Of a stretch of DNA of 64,000 nt, positions 34,859 to 46,949 are shown piece after piece (positions within the stretch are counted from its first letter, which is position 1; the number at the start of each line of letters is the position of its first letter). Under the pieces are notes generated by a model. That model did not search any database and had not been told where the DNA came from. It worked only from the letters and a program-made list of their open reading frames with translations. Origin of the DNA: Phialocephala subalpina (taxonomy: Eukaryota > Ascomycota > Leotiomycetes > Helotiales > Mollisiaceae); NCBI GenBank assembly GCA_900073065.1, contig FJOG01000020.1, positions 1,021,770 to 1,085,769 of the forward strand, in the 5' to 3' direction. The translations under genes were made by a program, and so were the position numbers.

Positions 34859-37800
34859 CTACTTCTTGGGGAGAGACTTCGCCTTTTCACCCAATGAAGC
34901 ATGGGCCTCGAGCATCGCCTTCTTCGTGAGTCTGCCACCACGACGAGCTCTCGCAGTAGCGTCCGCGAAGCGTGGAAGATTAGAAGACGGTTTTGGAAGA
35001 GGCTTGTCACTTGTCTTCGAAACAGACTTCTCCTGATTTCCCGGTCTGGCCGTGAAACTAGCACCCTGCTGACTCGAGAGAGGAGGAAATGCATGTTCAA
35101 CATGAGAGGAAGTAGGTTTAGCATCATACCAATCGACATCACTGAGTTGCAGCTTCCTAGCCCGTTGGCCACTACGGTTATTGCCAGACTTGTCAGGTCG
35201 GGAATAGGTCAATGCAGCGGCCTTTTCGAGTCCTGCATCGCGATTGTGAATATTGGGGTTTGGGAGGGGGTTATATGCTGAATCACCATCTTGGTCTTCG
35301 CCGTCGCGAAGATCGTAGTTGAGAACTAGGTTCTTGATTCGTTGTTGTTCCTCGCGCTCGGCAGCCTGCTGGGTTTTCATGGCGACTGCAAATGTGGAGT
35401 CGGAGGGGAGTGCGACGGTTCGAGTCTGGTGATAGTTAGCAAAAGTAACTGAGGTATAGAATGATTGTAGCTTTCCTGCTGGCGATTGCCACGCTTTGTA
35501 AGGAGTGAGAAAGCCATTGTGCCTGGAGGAGTTGCGCTTCCGTTGGTATTCTCGTCATTGAGAGACTCGCCAGCTGCAGGGTTCTTGCGAAGCATCGGCA
35601 AAGGCACGTCGAATGTAGCTTTTCGCTCGTGCTTTCGTGATTCTAGAGACTCAGCCATCATCTTAGCATACTCACGCTCAAAGTCCGCCTCATCCTCGGG
35701 ATCAACCTCTTCTTCCTCACGAGTGACGACAATGTTCTCTTCTTCGGAGTCCGAGACTGGTGCTGAGGGGGCAGAACCGCCGTTGAGGTCAACCTTTTTC
35801 CGAGTTAGTGGCTTATAAGAAGAAGTCTGTATAGGCAAAACCTACATCTGCATCTTCCTCTTCCTCAGATTCATCATCGACGTCTGCTTCTGGGAGACCT
35901 GTATCAATTTCATTATCATCAAGTCCATCATCGGAAGAATCCTCGCTGTCTTGTTCTTCAGGCACGGCAGCTTTCTCGATGCCAGAGGTCTTCGCATCTT
36001 GAGCCATGGCAAGCTGGAAAGCCTTGCTTGCTTCCTCAATGTTCGAGGCAAGCTTCCATTGAGGTCTTGTCAGAGCGAAGACATCTTGTACGATGAACTC
36101 GATATCCATGGGAAGCGGATCCTTGGTGTAGATGTAGTACTGGTTGAGTTAGCTTGATATCTTGAAAATTTTGAGATATTATGCATACCTGAAAGAAAGA
36201 CAGAAAGTAGTCTAACTTTTTGCCTGATGCTCCTCTGTTGAAGAAGATTCCACAAGTCTCAAGGAGAGTTGCCACCAGACGGATGCGGAAGAAGTCATCT
36301 GGCATATCGAATGGATTAATACGACCTGGAATGGGAGGACCACCGTGACCAAATGTCATGATGCGATACAAAGTATCAAAAATGACCGGGTGATCGACCA
36401 TTCGATAGTTGTAAAGCTCGCCAAGGTATTTGACCTCCGCAAGTCGTCTCTGATTGAACTTGAAGTCGTTCTGCTCGAGTCCGATCACGATGTATTCTAG
36501 GATATTGTCGATGACTGTCGTCACGAAATCTTGGTGGTAACGGTACAGGGCGCAAGCTAGAATAGCAAGAAGGTGGATGTTGCCGTATTTGACCTTACCA
36601 GGCTTCGAGAAGATCTTCTCCAATATGGTGACGACCTCAGTTTCTTCCCAATGAAGTCTTCGAATCTGCTTCAGGATCTTGGTGTAGTTGCGGTTGTTCA
36701 TGTCTAGGTAGACGAGCTTGCGAATGAATAAGTCAATGGGAGTTCGCTCCTTCTGCTGAATGGCAGCTCTAACGGGAGGATCTACATAGTAGACAGCGTT
36801 CTCGATAAGCATCCGCTCTTGTTGACCAATATGCTGGACTGACTTCTTGCGCTTCAGAGTCTCAAGGAAAGAAGTCATACGAGGAGATGTGTCCGGATTA
36901 CGTAGCAAGTATCGGCCGCAGTTCTCAAGCAGGTTGCAGATGATCTCGATGTTCATTCTCGAAAAGTCGTCCAGACTGACCTTCAAGCAATGGAAGATTA
37001 CATGCTCGGGAACCACTCCAAACTTGGTCAATTCGGCCAAGTATCGAATATTACCAAGTCGAGCTTGACCCAGGAATTCCTTCTCCTTTCTTCGCTGAAG
37101 ACTTCGGAATTCTTGGTCCAGATGATCAACAAGTCCTTTGGTGATGTCCGGCATGTACTTTCCAAGAGTAGCCACGAGGCGAGAGTACGAAGGTAATAAG
37201 TCGCTACGGCCTTTGGGAATCTCCTGGACGGCCTTGACAAGACGATTTCGAGAGGCCTTCGAGTTGACAAAGCAGAAGTCAATGGCAGCTTGGTCGATCA
37301 ATTCCTTATTGATGAGGTCTGGAAGGCGTGCTAGAATGACATCCACCTGGGCACCAATAGTTTTGTTCGCAATGGCGGTTGATTGGTCATCGTCTTTACT
37401 GGTGGTTGCAGCGCTTTCTGAGGCGGCGACATCTGTTTGATCAATCTTCTTGCCAACTTGCTCGTCTGTGTCTGGCTTCTTCTTTTTGCCATCCTCAAGT
37501 AGCATCCCGGGGACTTTACCCTTCAAGTCGACCAAGTTCTCGTAGAACCGTCTCTCGTCCTCGTCTTCCCAAATGCCTGCTCCGTCACCGTCTCCTCGCA
37601 GATACTCACCGGTCTTCACGAGACCAATGCCTCCACTGCCAGCGCCTGAATTATCCTCGGAGTCTTTCAGATCAGGCATTTCCGCGCCAATGGCATCTGC
37701 AAGAATCTGTGTATTTGCCACCAATCGTTCTTGCGCTTTGACAGCCTTCTCATAGCTTGCTTGACGGTCTTCGAAAACCTGGCCGGATTTGACATAAGCC

Positions 37801-38896
37801 TCAGCATCTTTGCGGGCTTGTTTGCTGATAGCCTTCTGGTCGCGGACAACATGGCCCTTCAAATCTTCGAAGTATCGCTTAAGAATATTTCGGAATCGCT
37901 CTTGGAGTTCGGGAGAAGCCAGAGAAGGGTCCTCAGTGTCATTACCAGCTGGGCTTGATTCATCAGCGGAATCATCGTTATCGTTCGCGGCACCATTCGA
38001 AGGCTTGGTTGCCCCATCCTCTTCTACAGTCTTTCTGCCCTCCGAACCTGCTTCCTTCACGCCCAGAATATCCCAACCAAATGCCTTGACGAAAATGACG
38101 AGTAGTGGCAAATTGGCGTGCTCTCTATCGTGGCCCAAGAGATCCTTCAAAACCTCAAGTGGAAATGGCTCGGCTCCACCTCCCCGGCCTGCAGCACCGG
38201 CCTTCGATTTGACCTCGGGAGCTTTTCCAGAACTTGTCGAAAGAGATTCCTTTCCTCGCGAGGCATCGTCGGGTCGGCTGACATCGTCTAGTGTTCTCAG
38301 AACCCCCACGAGCCATAGTTCCGTAACAACCCTTAGAAGAGTTCGCTGGCGTGTAATGCGCTCTTTCTCCTCTTTCTCCCTAGCTTCTGCAGGAAGCGTC
38401 TTGAGTATAGACTTCTCAGGTGTAGCCAATCCCTTGCCTACCAGCCATCCGAGGAATTCTGTGAACTCTGCAGGTCCGAATCGCTGATGCAATGCGCTCA
38501 CTATCTCAACTCCAGCCTCGATTTCTCCGGGTGATTTCAACTTGCATAATCCTTCATAGCAGGCAGATATGATCTCTGAAAGATATTTGTGTAGGCTAAG
38601 TGTTCGAATCTCTTGTAGAAAGGTACTGAGCGTCGCTGCCGAGACAGCAGTTCGGAGTCGTTTGATAAACGCGGTATTCCTCTTAAGTGACGAGTCCAAA
38701 GACTTGCTCACTTCGTAAACTCCTGCGTAAAGGTCAGAATGTTATCTTCCCCCACTTGTCCCCGGACCACTGACCTTTCTCTCCATCCCAAGCACGGCTA
38801 TTCAATTCGCGCAATTCGCCTGAATTTCTCAAGCATCAGTACAGTTCATTGCGAACTCAACCCCAGCAACTACTCACGCTTCCTCTTGCGATCCAT
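34859..38896 (-). CDS. upf2: UPF2/NMD2, nonsense-mediated mRNA decay factor
   Basis: UPF2 bridges UPF1 and UPF3 in cytoplasmic surveillance of premature stops. Exons are 38896-38878, 38819-38775, 38722-36189, 36139-35846, 35793-35476 and 35425-34859, giving 1258 residues. The tiny first exons give MDRKRKRELRELNSRAWDGE. Three MIF4G-type helical domains follow, for example FTEFLGWLVGKGLATPEKS, FCFVNSKASRNRLVKAVQE and VDHPVIFDTLYRIMTFGHGG. An acidic stretch (about 930-975) precedes the UPF1-binding region with FSLLTKRGNRQQ and the basic tail. The last intron is odd. Family spacing puts its donor right after CAGCAG, where the bases read GAAAGC instead of GTAAGC; branch site GCTAAC and acceptor CACCAG look normal. 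A 44 bp GT-AG alternative (GTGGCA donor, CCTCAG acceptor) also keeps frame but deletes GNRQQ. Confidence 0.93.
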
Positions 38897-40608
38897 GGGC
38901 CTCAATCTGAGCCTGCCCGGACCAGTTCTTGTGTCTTAAGTAGATTTGTGCGTCGTGCCCTTGTGCCCCCCACATTCATTCGCGACTTCTAAGGGAACAT
39001 GAAGGACCAGTGAAAGTAGGACTTCGCAGAAGCAGTGAAATGCATCTGAATTGGCTGTTGCAGGACGAAGGAGTCTGCTCGATTGTGTGCGAGGTGCTGG
39101 CAATTTTGTGGAATTTGCGATGCGTTCCAAAGTTTGGCCCCGAAGTTCGAGAGCTTCTTCTTTGGTATCGATACATCAAGCAAGGCCCGGAATCGTGCCG
39201 CGCTAGTGGACGCGACCCATGACTAACATTTGGAGAAAGTCACCTTCAAACTCACAACTTGTCACTACATGTTCTTCTGAATCATCTATTTTCTACTTGG
39301 TACATTCACGGCAGACAATTGCTGGACTCAATGACCCGTTTTGCAAGGCTTTTCCATCTCTCAAAATTGAGGGGCCAACCCCTCATTTGCCAATGTCAAC
39401 ATGGACCACCCCAAAGAACAAACATCCCTTACATATATGGTGAGGTCCATAAAGAATATATCTCTGACGGCGAATCTAGCTCCAGATCTTTTATGAGAGT
39501 ATCAAGAAAAATGTCCAGAGGTATATAACTACCTCTGAGGACTGATATTAGGTCCCACCCAGTGTTTCAAGTCAGCCAGTCCAGCAGTCGAAACCTTCAA
39601 GTCCCATCGATTGGATCTCTGCATCTAGCAAAGAGCATCGACATACTTGGAGATGAGGTATACCTGGTTGGGACTTACCAAGTTTGAAGGCATATTTCTG
39701 GCCAGGTCAGACAGCAGATAGGCCTTGGTTATCAGAAGCTATAGAAAACTTCGAAGACTCAGGAATAAGACGACTGTACTTCGGGTTGGGTTGAATGGTC
39801 CTAATCCAACAAGACGGCGCTTTCCTCCGTAAACACAGCTTGAGAATATATCAAAAGTTGGAACCAAAATCGAGCTCCTGAGTTTTTGTCTGAGCCGCAC
39901 CAAGACGCGATCGTCACAGCCATTTTCCTCTTCACCATGTCCGAGATCAAGGCTGGGTAGTGGTGTTTGCATTATTCGGGAGAATTCGTCGAGTTCTTGT
40001 GCCTGGCGTTCTGGATGATCGGCTTGAGAGTCTTGCGGTCATCCCGTCAGCATGGCCGGTTTTGCTTGGCCAACCCGGCTTGTCTGATCGGCCCTCAAGT
40101 CACCATCTCTTCAAACTCCTCACACTGGAGACCAACTACAGCACCGGGACTTGTCACAAAATATGTAGGAAACACGCAGATGCTGGGTTTAAAACACTGT
40201 TCCCAACTGCCTTGAAGCTCTCAATGCAAATCCAAGGCCGAGAAGCTTCACAGAAATCGGACCATCGTTGGATGCAAGATTACCAACGCTTCTCAAATAC
40301 TTGACAACGCCGGAAGACAATGACAGGTGGAACCTGCCTCCGGAAGGGGTGGAAAGGGAGGGTGCTCAAGCCGTTTCCTGCGTGCGTTACCTGCGTTTCG
40401 AGGTTTCTGAAGCATCTCCGGACCCTTGCAACAAGCTTCTCGACATCAGGGGATAGTTGAACCGCGGGGTAGGGAGCTCTACGTGAGTTGCCCTCGGGTA
40501 TCTGGGCATCGGTGGCTGCATCACAGATATCTCCTTGGAGTCGTAGATTTTCTTACGAGTAGAAGATGGCGATTTGGCGAGTTATGCTTTCTTCCTATGT
40601 TTGGTCAC
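38897..40608. other. Intergenic left of the niaD promoter
   Basis: No gene recognised. Short frames on both strands are featureless. The first few hundred bases should contain the UPF2 promoter. Confidence 0.4.
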
Positions 40609-41163
40609 AGATAAGGCTAGGACAACGAACCAATCAGCGACGACATCAAAATAATTCTTGCTGATAAGGGAACGACGCCGAGGGTCGACTTCAGCCCAGC
40701 ATCAGACAAAAACTTACTTCATCCCCCAGAAGATCCCGCGGAAGTGGCTGACTCGATGCGGTCCTGCTGCACGTGCCAGCATCCCGCATTCTGGGAGCCC
40801 GCAAGATCGGTCCACAGACACTGACTTCCGCGCAGATAATCATCACTGCCCACAATACTCAAGCCCAGACCCCGAGGTTTGTACGAAGGCAAGGTCCTTC
40901 CTCCATTGGAGCTGATCGAAACATGACGGCGGCCTGCTTAATGTACTCTCCTCCTTCATCCATTCTCTCCACACTTCCTTCTTCATCTTGCGTGCTTTAA
41001 ATCCCTCTTCAGGTTTTACATCTTCTACCGAGTTTCCTCCTTGTCATTACACGCATTGAGGCACCGGCAAGGCTGATCAGCCCAAATTATCTCCCCCTGC
41101 ATCACTCTATCTACTTTCAGGCTGGACACTCTCAATACCTTCACTTCACCTCCAATATCCAAG
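40609..41163 (+). promoter_or_regulatory. Nitrate reductase promoter with GATA sites
   Basis: Five HGATAR sites in about 550 bp: AGATAA at 40609-40614, TGATAA at 40662-40667, AGATAA at 40834-40839, and the reverse forms TTATCT at 41087-41092 and CTATCT at 41107-41112. AreA/NIT2 GATA factors activate nitrate genes through such sites, so nitrogen derepression is expected. By eye I did not find an exact NirA site (CTCCGHGG). A near match (CCCGCGGAAG) lies at about 40735-40744. Confidence 0.5.
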
Positions 41164-43928
41164 ATGGCGACCCAGATATCGACAGAGTCATCTGCCCTCT
41201 CAGATACACATTCAAAAAAACCTCGGAGAGACGCCTCAACAGTCTCATTTCAATCTCCACCCACACCTCCCAAGTCTGAGTTCAATGGTAGCGACGTCTC
41301 TGATGAATCGGTTCCAAGTTCGAGAAGAACAAGTTCAGCAACAGCACTTCGATATCCCCTACCTCCACCTTCGAATCCTCCCACAGAGATCCTCAAAGAA
41401 GATCTCAAAACCCCAGATAACCATGTACCCCGCGATCCTCGACTAATACGACTTACCGGCATTCACCCCTTCAACGTCGAAGCACCTCTCAGTGCTCTAT
41501 ACGATGAAGGGTTCCTCACCTCTCCCGAACTTTTCTATGTCCGAAATCATGGCGCTGTACCTCAAGTCGAAGATGCATCGATACTGGACTGGGAATTCAC
41601 TATCGAAGGAATGGTCGAGCATCCAATAAAGATGACTTTGAAGCAACTCATTGCAGAGTACGAACAGATCACAGTTCCCATCACTCTTGTCTGCGCAGGG
41701 AATCGACGGAAAGAACAAAATCAAGTCCGGAAATCGAAGGGTTTCTCATGGGGAGCCGCTGGTGTCTCGACAGCCCTATGGACAGGTGTGCCACTCATGG
41801 AGTTGATCAAGCGAGCGATGCCATTACGAGGCGCCAAATACGTGTGCATGGAAGGTGCTGATAAGCTTCCAAATGGCTACTACGCGACGTCGGTGAAGTT
41901 GAACTGGGCCATGGATCCAAACAGGGGTATCATGGTGGCGCACAAGATGAACGGAGAGATGCTTCGTCCTGATCACGGGAAGCCATTACGAGTTGTGGTA
42001 CCTGGCCAGATTGGAGGTCGAAGTGTGAAGTGGCTCAAGAAGCTTATTGTCACAGCGGCGCCGAGTGATAATTGGTACCATATCTATGATAACAGGGTTC
42101 TTCCTACTATGATCAGTCCTGAGCAAAGTGCCAACGAGCCGAAGTGGTGGATGGATGAGCGATATGCTATCTACGACCTGAGTACGAATAGTGCTACAGC
42201 ATATCCAGCCCACGAGGAGCAAGTGTGTTTAGTGAACGGCCCGAAAACATACCGTGCTCGAGGATATGCTTACGGAGGAGGTGGAAGAAGGGTAACCAGA
42301 GTCGAAGTGACACTCGACAAAGGAAAGTCTTGGGCTCTGGCCGACATCAGATACCACGAAGACGATTACCGGGACCAAGTCAACGAGAACGACATGCTAT
42401 ATGGTGGCAAGCTCGATATGGGCTGGCGAGAAACATCCTTTTGTTGGTGTCTCTGGGAGATTGACCTGAAAGTTTACGATCTGAAGAACTCAGGAGACAT
42501 CATGGTACGAGCAATGGACGAGAGTATGAACGTCCAGCCACGTGATATGTACTGGAGCGTCCTAGGAATGATGAACAACCCCTGGTATCGAGTCACAATC
42601 AGTAAAGAAGGTGATTGCCTCCGTTTCGAGCACCCAACACAACCAGCCCTCATGCCAGGCGGCTGGATGGAGCGAGTAAAAGCCAAAGGCGGCAACCTCA
42701 GCAACGGCTTCTGGGGCGAGAAAACGGGCGACGAAGGAGAAGAAGGCATCGTCGAAGAAAAGACCGAAGTAAAGATGACCAAAGATGAACTGGACAAGGA
42801 GATCACAATTGACGAATTACGAAAACACGACACATACGAAAATCCCTGGTTTGTATTGAACGGCGAAGTCTACGACGGGACACCCTTCCTAGAAGGACAT
42901 CCTGGAGGAGCAACTAGCATCATCGGAGCAGCTGGTCAAGACGCCACTGAGGAATTCATGGCTATACGTTCGTCCCCCCTCCCTCCCCCATCTCCTCACC
43001 CCACTAACCCCCTATACTAGACTCCGAAACAGCTAAACTCATGATGCAAACCTACCACATCGGCTCCCTCGACGAAGTCTCCCGCCGCGTCCTCCAAGAC
43101 GGGTCCGAAGTCCCATCCGAATCAACAGAACTCCGTCCCACATTCCTCCAAAACAAAACCTGGACCAAAGCAATCCTCTCCTCCAAAAAGTCCATCTCAT
43201 CCGATACCCGCATTTTCACATTCGCCCTCGAACACCCCTCCCAAACCATCGGTCTTCCCATCGGTAAACACCTCATGATGCGTCTCCGAGATCCCGTCAC
43301 TCGAGAAGCTATCATAAGGTCTTACACTCCCATATCTCACGGTGACTCCAAGGGTACATTGGATATCTTGATCAAGATATATTTCGAAACCAAGGAAACG
43401 CCGGGAGGTAAGATGACGAAAGCTTTGGACCAGATACCTGTGGGGCATTTTGTAGATTTCAAGGGGCCGACGGGCCATTTTGAATATCTTTCAAACGGCC
43501 TATGCACCATTGGTGGGAAAGAGAGGAGGGTTAAGAGATTCATCATGATATGTGGTGGGAGTGGGATTACGCCTATTTTCCAGGTCTTGAGAGCTGTACT
43601 TTCTGACTCCGAGGATCCAACCAAATGTTTAGTTCTGAATGGGAATAGACATGAAGAAGATATTCTTTGTAGAGAGGATATGGATATACTGATTAAGGGG
43701 AATGAGGAGAAGTGTCGGCTGTTATATCTACTCTCCCAACCAGGAAAGGAATGGGGAGGGTTGAAGGGAAGGATCAATAGAGACTTATTGGAGAAGGAGG
43801 TTGGGACTTGTAAGTCTCAAGATGGAGAAGAACTAGTCCTGATATGCGGACCGGGGGCTTTGGAGAAAAGTGTACATGGATATTTGAATGAGATAGGGTG
43901 GAAGGATGAGAGTTTGTTGTTCTTTTGA
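41164..43928 (+). CDS. niaD: Assimilatory nitrate reductase, NAD(P)H-dependent
   Basis: Cytosolic enzyme that reduces nitrate to nitrite, the first step of nitrate assimilation. Exons are 41164-42967 and 43021-43928 (53 bp intron), giving 903 residues, the normal fungal size. Order of domains: a Ser/Pro-rich N-terminus, then the sulfite-oxidase-type Moco domain with RNHGAVPQV and VCAGNRR (about residue 175, the Mo-ligand cysteine). Next are the Moco dimerisation domain with WRETSFCWCLWEI, cytochrome b5 with HPGG (about 578), the FAD domain with IRSYTPIS (about 700), and the NAD(P)H domain with CGGSGITP (about 780), CGPGALEKSVHGYL and a terminal FF. Splicing restores FMAIHSETAKLM inside b5. 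Nitrite reductase and nitrate transporter genes are not in the window, so it is not part of a visible nitrate cluster here. Confidence 0.98.
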
Positions 43929-44529
43929 AGGGTGAAAGTGAGAAGGTGTGCGGGCACAACGGAGCGTGCGTGCGAGTGAGAGCAAGAGGGTAGGAGAGAG
44001 ATGAGAGATGTATTTCACTGTATATATTACGGACGACGATATTCGGGCAGGCTTTGATGCCGAAGATCCTCCATGCATGCGTTGCTTTGGAAGGAGTTGG
44101 TACAGCATTGCATATATACATAGCTTACGTCGAATATGAAGTCATGCATCTACTATACTATCCCTCACTTACCGGTCTGCAGAAGTTCGGTAATTGATCA
44201 TGGGGTGATGACGTCTGTTCTTGTGTTGAAATTTTGCTAGGACTAAAATTAGGAAAGTTCGATATGGACTGCTCGTACATTTTGTGGCTCATTTTGGGGT
44301 GGGCTGGGCATTGAACTTTCTGGTCAGGAGAGTATGCAATTACGACTCGTACTTTGAGCTGAGCGACAATGTGCGTCGTCAAAGTAGAGACTTTCGCCCG
44401 AGAAGTTCGGCAACCCCAGCTGGATATTCAGTCGAGTGTAAGTTTCAAAACACATCTCACTCATTCTTAAAGGCACATTGTCCAGGACTCGAGTCACACA
44501 ATCCAAAGTAGTAGGTTTTATCTGCTTCT
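43929..44529. other. Intergenic between convergent niaD and SRP68
   Basis: 3' flanks of two convergent genes. Short frames only; nothing recognised. Confidence 0.5.
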
Positions 44530-46492
44530 TCATCTACCAAAGCCAAACCACCCCTTCTTCTGCTGCCCAGCTTGGTCCGTACCCTTCTCAGAAACATCAG
44601 CTCCCGCACCCTTAACCCCATTCTCGACCTTCTCCTCAACTTCCCTGCCTGGATACTCAATATAATTCCACGCTGCATCAAAGAACAACGGTTTCACCGG
44701 AATCGGCTCCACCTTCGGCGGATACGAAACCAGATTCTCAAGATCAACATTCTTAGCAGGATATTCGTTCAATCTTTCGATCCATGGTTGGCGGTTGATG
44801 GAATCGCTGTTTTGGTTTGATGTGGAGCTGAGATTGGAGAGTTCGACGAGGGCGCGGTAGCGTTGGACTTCGCCGTCGAGGAGGGATTTAAGGTGTGAGG
44901 CTTCAGAGGGGGAGATGGTGATGTTGGGTGGTGAGGAGTCGGACGTGTCCATTGAGGAGGAGAGGTGTTGATGGGCTGCTGTGCTCTTCTCTGACGCTCG
45001 AGTGAGGAGGGCAAGGGCGTTCTTGGGGTTCGATAGGAGAGCGTGGGATCGTGCTATTATCAGGCATCTTTTAACACATTATTAGCTCTTAGATCATCAG
45101 TGTAGGGGGTTCCGACTTACTTGAGGGCAGAGAAGTATTGGTGCTTCGCTTCCAACTCCTCGAGAAATGCGGAATCAGCAGCAACACCTGGAAGCTCCTT
45201 GATCGAGTCAAGACTTTGAAGTATCGCATCGTACAGAACCGCTTTTTCGCGGAAATGGGCGAGCTTTTGGCCAGTACCCTCCTCCTTGACTGGCTTCCGA
45301 TTCTTCTTCTTGCTCTGGTGAACGATGGGACTGTCTGGTGAAGTTCCATCCCGTTCTCCTACCAAAACTCTGTTTCGTCCAATACGCCAGCTTACCATTT
45401 CATAACTAACTGCCGTCCTCGTGATTTGTAAACTCTGCATTCGCTTGTCACCTTGGCCAACACCTTCTCCCACCAACTCATCAATTGCGCGCTTCGTAGC
45501 ATCCACAGCATCTTGACTTGCAATGAGAATATCATCGTAAGCAGATGCTCTCTCCTTGGCTTGCACCGCAGTCACAGACGACAATGTCTCAGACAACTTC
45601 TTTGCTGCTGCCTTCACTGACGCCAAGGCCCCTGCGATCGCAGCATCCTCGATATCTACCGTACGCGATCTCCAAGTGATGGTCTTTGGTACATCCCCGG
45701 ATTCTGCAGCTCCAGCCCTCGCTCTTGTCGGTTGCTCATTAAGCACATCGGGGTCGAGCTTCTCTACTTCAGCTACTAATGTAGCCTCTAATCTGGGGAA
45801 GTATTTCCTGGCGATGGTAGGTATAGCAACGGTTCGAGGTAGTCTCATTTGGTACGCTCCGTAACGAATGCTGGGATCGACAGGATCCGACAGCAGGTCT
45901 TTGAACATCTCGCTCTTGGTAGCAGTCGCCAACGCACTGTATATGATCCTAGCCTCCGAATAGCTCTTCACACAATCCTCCCAATTCTGCTTCTCGAACT
46001 CCATAGCTCCAGCAAGTGAGGCCGCATACGCACGTGCTTCCAACACATCTCCGCTGCTCGCTTTGGTCTGACTGTCGGTAAGGAGTTCAAAGAGATTCTT
46101 GGCGTATGTGTGAGCTTTGTGTAGTCGTGAGATTATATGCGATCGAGTCGAGCCAGTGATTCCTTTCTTCTCGGCAGAGTGTATTTCTCTCATCGACATG
46201 GCATTCGCCCAGGCGCGCTCGGAGGTGAGCAGCAGCAGATGAATGAATCTACATACAAATCAGAACATTCCATGAATCTGTAAAACTCTCTAACTCACTC
46301 ATTATTGCGTCCGATATCCTCTGCTGTTACTGGGGCCTTGTTTGTATATTTGGCGGGGGGCTTCTTGGTCGCAATCCCCAGTTTTCTCCTCAGGTTGTGG
46401 ATGCGATTCGCAAGCTGCGTCCGATAGCTGCTGTAGTCGCCATACAGCTTCGCCTTGTCTCTGCCAGAGACAACGAACTTGGTGACTTCCAT
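44530..46492 (-). CDS. srp68: Signal recognition particle subunit SRP68
   Basis: SRP68 binds SRP RNA together with SRP72 and is needed to target secretory ribosomes to the ER. Exons are 46492-46299, 46248-45121 and 45067-44530 (introns 50 and 53 bp), giving 619 residues. The N-terminal RNA-binding region is distinctive: MEVTKFVVSGRDKAKLYG, then DYSSYRTQLANRIHNLRRK. It continues with LLLLTSERAWANAMSMRE and an all-helical TPR-like body (LAGAMEFEKQNWEDCVKSY, RLPRTVAIPTIARKYFP). The C-terminal SRP72-interaction part has KCLIIARSHALLSNPKNALA and PVKPLFFDAAWNYIEYP. It ends GWFGFGR, a glycine-rich tail usual in this family. The chosen start is the first ATG in frame (46492). An upstream TTG is not used. 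Confidence 0.93.
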
Positions 46493-46949
46493 TATTCGAT
46501 CGTGTGCAACTCTTGACCCTTCGAGCAATTGTGCGTGGTGGGGTCAATTTCAGTGATTATGTAAGTTCCAGGAGATTGGCACGGTGCCGACAAAATCGGC
46601 CCATGTCAGCTCCCCGAAATACGCTAAGAAAATAATACTGATGTCCAAGACTCTAAGAGCTTTTGCCTCCTATTCAACCTGCATACTTGTACCTGTTCTG
46701 CACTCAAAAGACTAGGTTCATTTGGGTCTTTGGGAGGTCAAGATAGCAATTGGAATTCTGTATGAGCTTCACGAAGCATGTTCTATGGTATTACGCGCCT
46801 CTTTTTTTCATCAGCTTCTCTATTGACTTTCAGGCGCTCACATCTGGTTTTTAGATACGGACTTTCTGCCTTATAAAACTCGGTGATCTCATGAGATCGT
46901 CTCAAACATAGTCGAACCTTCCGTTGGATGTCATTAGGGAGCATAGGGT
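46493..46949. promoter_or_regulatory. Shared divergent region, SRP68 / CYA5-like gene
   Basis: 457 bp between divergent start codons. No clear motif recognised. Confidence 0.4.

Noticed and set aside
38896..41163. A gene between UPF2 and niaD
   Set aside because: Only short frames with no motif or convincing splice joins were found.
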